From: an uncultured Eubacteriales bacterium
GTDB lineage: Bacteria > Bacillota > Clostridia > Christensenellales > UBA1242
Reading direction: 5' to 3'
DNA: 5,249 nt
Assembly: GCA_905187655.1 (NCBI GenBank)
Contig: CAJJIV010000062.1
Coordinates: forward strand, 1 to 5,249
The translations under genes were made by a program, and so were the position numbers. The notes under the pieces are model-generated. The model did not search any database and was not told where the DNA came from. It saw only the letters and a program-made list of their open reading frames with translations. Positions 1-5,249 of the stretch are shown piece by piece (the stretch's first letter is position 1; each line of letters starts with the position of its first letter).

Positions 1-441
1 GGTGGCTGGGAAAACCGCTTAAATGAGTTTCCAATTTTAGATATAGATTATTGTCGAGTACGTCATAGCAAACTGTGGAAAGAATTTAGGTTAATGTTTT
101 ATTCTAAAAATGACAAATATGAAATACCACTTGCAACAAACAATTTAAACAAAGCATATGATAATTTTTGGGAACTTCTGCGATATGTATTAAATTCCTA
201 TATAGATATGTTTTGCGTTGTCAACAATGAATTATGCATTAACTTAACAACCATTAAACAAATTATGCCAAATGAAACTGATGGTGGAATAACTTTACAT
301 TTTGGAAATGATTCTTTACTAAACATAGACAAAGAATTTTCTCACCACGTTATAAAGGAGTATACTAATTATCACAAGATGATTAAGGGTCTTAAACTAT
401 CTGAAAAACAGCAAAAGAATGAGGTAGAATATAACGCATAA
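1..441 (+). CDS. Hypothetical protein, 3' end only (5' end outside window)
   Basis: The frame is open from base 1 to a TAA at 439-441, giving the last 146 residues of a protein. The first in-frame ATG is at 94, but it has no convincing ribosome binding site and the frame stays open upstream without a better start, so the gene very probably begins to the left. The visible part is soluble-looking, with no signal peptide or clear membrane segment. It starts with an aromatic and charged stretch (GGWENRLNEF, then KLWKEFRLMFYS) and continues with a helix-like segment (AYDNFWELLRYVLNSYIDMF). A likely beta-strand pair follows (ELCINLTTIKQI, then GGITLHFGND), and the protein ends in a lysine/glutamate-rich polar tail. 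I do not recognise the family and assign no function. It converges on eno and shares the terminator that follows. Codon use looks like the rest of the window. Confidence 0.7.
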   Translation, partial: GGWENRLNEFPILDIDYCRVRHSKLWKEFRLMFYSKNDKYEIPLATNNLNKAYDNFWELLRYVLNSYIDMFCVVNNELCINLTTIKQIMPNETDGGITLHFGNDSLLNIDKEFSHHVIKEYTNYHKMIKGLKLSEKQQKNEVEYNA

Positions 442-459
442 AAACAATATAATACTTTA

Positions 460-493
460 AAAAAGCCTCTCAAAATAATTTGAGTGGCTTTTT
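460..493. terminator. Bidirectional intrinsic terminator between the hypothetical gene and eno
   Basis: An inverted repeat pairs 460-467 (AAAAAGCC) with 486-493 (GGCTTTTT) and 469-474 (CTCAAA) with 479-484 (TTTGAG). A single T/T mismatch separates the two helices, and the loop is ATAA at 475-478. Because the stem is flanked by A on the left and T on the right, each strand's transcript ends in a U-run. It lies 18 nt after the stop of the + strand gene and 3 nt after the stop of eno on the - strand, so it fits both as a rho-independent terminator. Confidence 0.88.
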
Positions 494-496
494 ATA

Positions 497-1921
<1,425 letters not shown>

Positions 1922-1928
1922 CTACCTT

Positions 1929-1958
1929 TTAACAAAATTTTAATACAATAAATATACT
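1929..1958 (+). promoter_or_regulatory. Likely sigma-A promoter of the glm operon
   Basis: TTAACA (1929-1934) and TATACT (1953-1958) are separated by 18 nt, and each matches the vegetative sigma factor consensus at five of six positions. Transcription would start near 1965, giving a leader of about 22 nt. An AAGGAG ribosome binding site follows at 1975-1980, 6 nt before the ATG at 1987. The leader is too short to hold a riboswitch or glmS-type ribozyme. Promoter and start are inferred from sequence only. Confidence 0.55.
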
Positions 1959-1986
1959 GGTATTAATAATAGTCAAGGAGCAAAAC

Positions 1987-2655
1987 ATGAAGAACAAACC
2001 CAAGTTTATTAATAAAAAATCTTGCATTATAGACAAAAGTGTAGAATTTGGAAAAAACGTGACTATTTATCCAAACAACATAATTCTCGGTGAAAGTGTA
2101 ATTAATGATGGCACAACCCTTAAATCTGGGAACTATATAGACAATAGTATAATTGGTGAAAAATGCCTAATTGAACAAAGCCACCTATCTTTTGCCGAAA
2201 TTGGAAATTATTGCACTGTTGGTCCTTTTGCAAGAATAAGACCTGGCACATTTATTGAAGAAAGTGTTAAGATAGGAAACTTTGTAGAAGTAAAAAATAG
2301 TACAATTAAAAGCGGCACAAAGGCAAGTCATCTTGCCTACATTGGTGATGCTGATATTGGTGCAAATTGTAATATTGGTTGTGGTGTGATTTTTGCAAAC
2401 TATAATGGCAAAAAAAAGTTTAGAACAAATGTTGGTGATAATTGCTTTATTGGTAGCAACAGCAACATAATTGCACCAGTAACAATTGCAAATAATTGTT
2501 ACATATGTGCAGGAACAACCTTAACCCAAGACACCAACGAAAACGATTTTGTTATTGCAAGGGAACGAGAAACAATTAAACCTAATCGTGCACAAAATTA
2601 CTTAAACGTAAAAACAAATCAACAAGTTCCACTAGTTAAGCCTAAGGAGAAATAA
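1987..2655 (+). CDS. glmU: Stand-alone GlmU-type glucosamine-1-phosphate N-acetyltransferase (no uridylyltransferase domain)
   Basis: The 222-residue protein is a left-handed beta-helix of hexapeptide repeats corresponding to the C-terminal half of bifunctional GlmU. It is predicted to transfer acetyl from acetyl-CoA to glucosamine-1-phosphate. Against E. coli GlmU as I recall it, a constant offset of 248 places every checked active-site residue: R85 (R333), K103 (K351), H115 (catalytic H363), Y118 (Y366), N138 (N386), K144 (K392), S157 (S405), A175 (A423) and R192 (R440). Motifs include FARIRPG, GNFVEVK, SHLAYIGDADIG and ANYNG. The N-terminal pyrophosphorylase domain (about 230 residues, starting with a glycine-rich nucleotide loop) is missing. 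Residue 1 falls at the linker/acetyltransferase boundary, and upstream DNA is a promoter region followed by eno on the other strand. AAGGAG at 1975-1980 supports the start. It is first in an operon with glmM and glmS. Eight cysteines is high for the family. The acetyltransferase assignment is firm; the symbol glmU describes only half of the usual protein. Confidence 0.92.
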   Translation: MKNKPKFINKKSCIIDKSVEFGKNVTIYPNNIILGESVINDGTTLKSGNYIDNSIIGEKCLIEQSHLSFAEIGNYCTVGPFARIRPGTFIEESVKIGNFVEVKNSTIKSGTKASHLAYIGDADIGANCNIGCGVIFANYNGKKKFRTNVGDNCFIGSNSNIIAPVTIANNCYICAGTTLTQDTNENDFVIARERETIKPNRAQNYLNVKTNQQVPLVKPKEK

Positions 2656-2657
2656 TA

Positions 2658-3977
2658 ATGGGAATATTTTTTGGTACTGATGGAATTAGGGGAATTGTTA
2701 ATCAAAACCTAAACAACAACTTATGTTTTAATTGTGGCAATGCACTAGCTCAAAGCACAAAAAATGCAAAAATACTGGTTGGCACCGACACAAGAATTTC
2801 TAGTTCATTAGTTGCAACTGCTTTTACACTTGGGGCAATAAGTGGTGGCGCAAATGTAACAAATGTTGGTATTTGTCCTACCGCTGGAATATGTTACCTT
2901 GCGAAGTCACTTGAATATGACTATGGTGTAACAATAACTGCTTCTCATAATCCTGCAGAATTTAACGGAATAAAAATTTTTAATAGTCTTGGCTATAAAC
3001 TAGAAGACAAAGCTGAAGAAAACTTAGAACGCAAATTTGTATATAACAAAATTGAAGAAGCTTGCAAAGTGGGACAGTTAGAATATAACTTAAAATTAAC
3101 TTCCAATTATTTGGATCATTTAATAAATTCAATAAATTTTGACCTTAGCGGACTAACAATTGTAATAGATGCAAGTAATGGAGCAGGGTATCACTTTGCA
3201 CCAAAGGCTTTTTCTTCACTGGGAGCAAAAATAATTAAAATCAACTGCAAAAATGATGGAAAAAATATTAACAATAATTGCGGATCACTTTACCCATCGT
3301 TGCTTACAAAAAGGGTAAAGCAATATAAGGCAGATTTTGGTATTGCACTAGATGGCGATGCCGACCGTGTTATTGCCGTAGATAACAACGGTGACATTGT
3401 TGATGGCGACATATTAATTTTTATATTTGCAAAATACTTAAACAGCATTGGGAAATTAAAGTCATCGTGCGTTGTTGGAACACGACATACCAACATGGGC
3501 ATTGAAAAAGAGTTAAACGCAAACAAAATCAACTTAATAAGAACAGATATTGGAGATAAATACGTAATTAAAGAATTGGTAGACAATCAACTATCTTTGG
3601 GCGGAGAACAATCTGGACACATTATTCTAGCCGACTATGAAACTACCGGTGATGGCATATTATCTGGCTTAATGCTTGCAAAAATAATAAAAGAAAGCAA
3701 TCAACCCTTAAGCGAACTTAAAAAAGTAAAGCTATATCCACAATGCAACATTAATTGCATAGTGCACGATAAAATGAAAATAATTAACTCCGCCCAACTA
3801 AGTGAGGCAATTAAAAATGAAGAATATCAACTCGGAAACAGTGCAAGAGTTATGGTAAGAGTTTCTGGAACCGAACCTAAAATTAGGATAATGGTTGAAG
3901 CCCTTAGCGAGGAACTTGCAAAAAATTCGGCCACAAGGCTTGCTGAAACAATAAATAAAATTGATGTGGAGAATTAA
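2658..3977 (+). CDS. glmM: Phosphoglucosamine mutase
   Basis: GlmM converts glucosamine-6-phosphate to glucosamine-1-phosphate in the cytosol through a phosphoserine intermediate, as the second step towards UDP-GlcNAc. The 439 residues match the family's usual length (about 445). Visible landmarks in order are FGTDGIRG (5-12), the catalytic serine S96 in TASHNP (94-99), the Mg-binding loop DGDADR (232-237), the sugar-binding loop GGEQSGH (315-321) with E317 and S319, and the C-terminal phosphate-binding RVSGTEPKIR (401-410). The start sits 2 nt after the previous stop, with AAGGAG (2644-2649) inside the 3' end of the upstream gene, 8 nt from the ATG, so translation is probably coupled. One oddity is GTRHTNMG (274-281), where GlmM of B. 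subtilis and E. coli have TVMSNLG and TLMSNMG. The location between a GlmU-type acetyltransferase and glmS supports GlmM over other phosphohexomutases. Confidence 0.97.
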   Translation: MGIFFGTDGIRGIVNQNLNNNLCFNCGNALAQSTKNAKILVGTDTRISSSLVATAFTLGAISGGANVTNVGICPTAGICYLAKSLEYDYGVTITASHNPAEFNGIKIFNSLGYKLEDKAEENLERKFVYNKIEEACKVGQLEYNLKLTSNYLDHLINSINFDLSGLTIVIDASNGAGYHFAPKAFSSLGAKIIKINCKNDGKNINNNCGSLYPSLLTKRVKQYKADFGIALDGDADRVIAVDNNGDIVDGDILIFIFAKYLNSIGKLKSSCVVGTRHTNMGIEKELNANKINLIRTDIGDKYVIKELVDNQLSLGGEQSGHIILADYETTGDGILSGLMLAKIIKESNQPLSELKKVKLYPQCNINCIVHDKMKIINSAQLSEAIKNEEYQLGNSARVMVRVSGTEPKIRIMVEALSEELAKNSATRLAETINKIDVEN

Positions 3978-3982
3978 AAATT

Positions 3983-5249
3983 ATGTGTGGGATAGTAGGA
4001 TATATAGGAAACAGACCTATTAAAAATGAACTTATAGAAATGCTAAAATTGCTTGAATATCGTGGATACGATTCTGCTGGTATTGGCACCTTGGCTGATG
4101 GAAAAATACAAATATACAAGTCTGTTGGCAACATCAGTTGTTTAGAACATAGTCTGCCAAACAAATTAACTGCACACACCGGCATAGGACACACAAGGTG
4201 GGCAACGCACGGCAAACCATCAGTTGCCAATGCACACCCACATTGTTCAAGTGATGGAAGCATTTCTGTGGTACATAATGGAATTATTGAAAATTATAAA
4301 GACTTAAAAAAAGAATTAGAAATTCTTGGAGCAAAATTTTATTCTTCAACCGATACCGAAGTTATTGCAAAGTTGTTAGAATTTAGCAAAGAAAAATCTA
4401 TGCTAAATAAATTAATATCCGTTACAAAAAAACTTAGCGGAAGTTATGCTCTTGCAATTCTAAACAGCAAGCATAACAAAACAATATATTTAGCAAAACA
4501 CAAAAGTCCGCTTTATGTTGCAATAGGCAACAACGAGTCAATAGTTGCAAGCGACCCTGTCTGCTTTAAAGGTAAAGCAAAATGCTATTACAGCCTTGAA
4601 GATGATGAAGTCGCCAAATTAACCGAAACAAATGTTATTTTTTATGATAAATCTGGAAATGAAATTACAAAATTTCCTACTATACTTGAAGACAAAATGC
4701 AGTCATATAGCAAACTTACAAAATCTCATTATATGATAAAAGAAATTGAAGAAATTCCTAATGTATTAAATAATATTATAAACACTTATTCAGATTATTC
4801 TCTTTTTAACAATTTAACACCAAGCCTTGTTAAATCTATTAAAAGAATAAAACTAATTGGCTGTGGAACGGCCTACCATGCCTGTGAAATGGGGGCAAGG
4901 CTTTTAGAAAACAATTTAAAAATTGAATCAACTGCACATATTGCAAGCGAGTTTAGATATAGTAGCCCACTTTTAAACAAAAGCACGCTTTGCATATTTA
5001 TTAGTCAAAGTGGGGAAACCGCAGACACAATTGGTGCATTGGAACTTGCCAAAAACAAAGGAGCATATTGCATTGTGATAACAAATTGCATGTTTAGTAC
5101 CCTAAGCAAACTTTCCGACCTTAGTTTGCCTGTTTTAGCAGGGCGGGAAGTTGCAGTCGCTTCTACAAAAGCGTACGTAGGTCAGATTGCAGTCTGCTAT
5201 TGCTTAACAGGGTATTTAAACAACAATATTTTTAAAAAAAGAAATAAAA
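3983..5249 (+). CDS. glmS: Glutamine--fructose-6-phosphate aminotransferase (isomerizing), 5' part; cut by window edge
   Basis: GlmS makes glucosamine-6-phosphate from fructose-6-phosphate and glutamine, the committed step of amino-sugar synthesis. The window holds 422 of about 600 codons; the frame is still open at the edge, so most of the second SIS domain is missing. The N-terminal glutaminase domain (1 to about 225) begins MCGIVGYIGN, with Cys2 becoming the N-terminal nucleophile after Met removal. It also shows EYRGYDSAG (25-33), HTRWATHG (70-77), NAHPH (83-87), HNGIIENY (98-105) and D124. The linker has HYMIKEIEEIP (249-259). The first SIS domain has GCGTAYHA (293-300), ASEFRY (321-326), SQSGETADT (341-349) and VASTKAY (392-398). 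The start is 5 nt after glmM's stop, with GGAG at 3968-3971, a rather long 11 nt from the ATG. No glmS ribozyme fits in this gap. A297 stands where E. coli has phosphate-contacting Ser303. Confidence 0.97.
   Translation, partial: MCGIVGYIGNRPIKNELIEMLKLLEYRGYDSAGIGTLADGKIQIYKSVGNISCLEHSLPNKLTAHTGIGHTRWATHGKPSVANAHPHCSSDGSISVVHNGIIENYKDLKKELEILGAKFYSSTDTEVIAKLLEFSKEKSMLNKLISVTKKLSGSYALAILNSKHNKTIYLAKHKSPLYVAIGNNESIVASDPVCFKGKAKCYYSLEDDEVAKLTETNVIFYDKSGNEITKFPTILEDKMQSYSKLTKSHYMIKEIEEIPNVLNNIINTYSDYSLFNNLTPSLVKSIKRIKLIGCGTAYHACEMGARLLENNLKIESTAHIASEFRYSSPLLNKSTLCIFISQSGETADTIGALELAKNKGAYCIVITNCMFSTLSKLSDLSLPVLAGREVAVASTKAYVGQIAVCYCLTGYLNNNIFKKRNK

Noticed and set aside
94..441. Treating the first gene as a complete 115-residue protein from the ATG at 94
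   Set aside because: The frame is open to base 1, the upstream 31 residues look like normal protein, and no good ribosome binding site precedes the ATG.
3290..3586. 98-codon open frame on the - strand inside glmM
   Set aside because: It is antisense to strongly conserved glmM coding sequence, including the DGDADR region, and has no recognisable family of its own.
3904..4263. 119-codon open frame on the - strand across the glmM/glmS junction
   Set aside because: It is antisense to the conserved GlmM C-terminus and GlmS glutaminase domain; its residues are the reverse reading of those motifs.
5229..5249. A-rich run at the right edge as the end of glmS
   Set aside because: The glmS frame reads through it without a stop, the second SIS domain is still missing, and there is no hairpin. 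It is only a lysine-rich stretch.

Overview
The window comes from a low-GC bacterium, most likely a Bacillota (Firmicutes) member. The reasons are A/T-rich codon choice (many AAA, AAT, ATA, TTA), strong AAGGAG-type ribosome binding sites, an enolase of the type seen in gut Firmicutes, and a GlmU acetyltransferase domain that resembles the Bacillus subtilis one more than the E. coli one. Tryptophan is encoded by TGG and I saw no in-frame TGA, so the standard code fits. All proteins have many cysteines, which would suit an anaerobe, but that is inference. No mobile element, CRISPR array, tRNA or rRNA is visible.

Layout: (1) 1-441, the 3' end of an unrecognised + strand gene that begins outside the window. 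(2) 460-493, a hairpin with a U-tract on both strands, acting as a shared terminator for two converging genes. (3) 497-1813, eno (enolase) on the - strand. (4) 1814-1986, a divergent promoter region. (5) 1987 to the right edge, a tight + strand operon: an acetyltransferase-only GlmU, then glmM (2 nt gap), then glmS (5 nt gap), the last cut by the window edge.

The operon supplies the cell-wall precursor UDP-GlcNAc from fructose-6-phosphate. GlmS makes glucosamine-6-phosphate, GlmM converts it to glucosamine-1-phosphate, and the GlmU-like protein acetylates that to GlcNAc-1-phosphate. The final uridylyl transfer is normally done by the N-terminal half of bifunctional GlmU. That half is absent here: the reading frame begins almost exactly at the known domain boundary, with its own promoter and ribosome binding site, and all the acetyltransferase residues I could check are intact. 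A separate uridylyltransferase is therefore predicted elsewhere in the genome. This is the most interesting point of an otherwise housekeeping region. I see no undescribed system beyond it.
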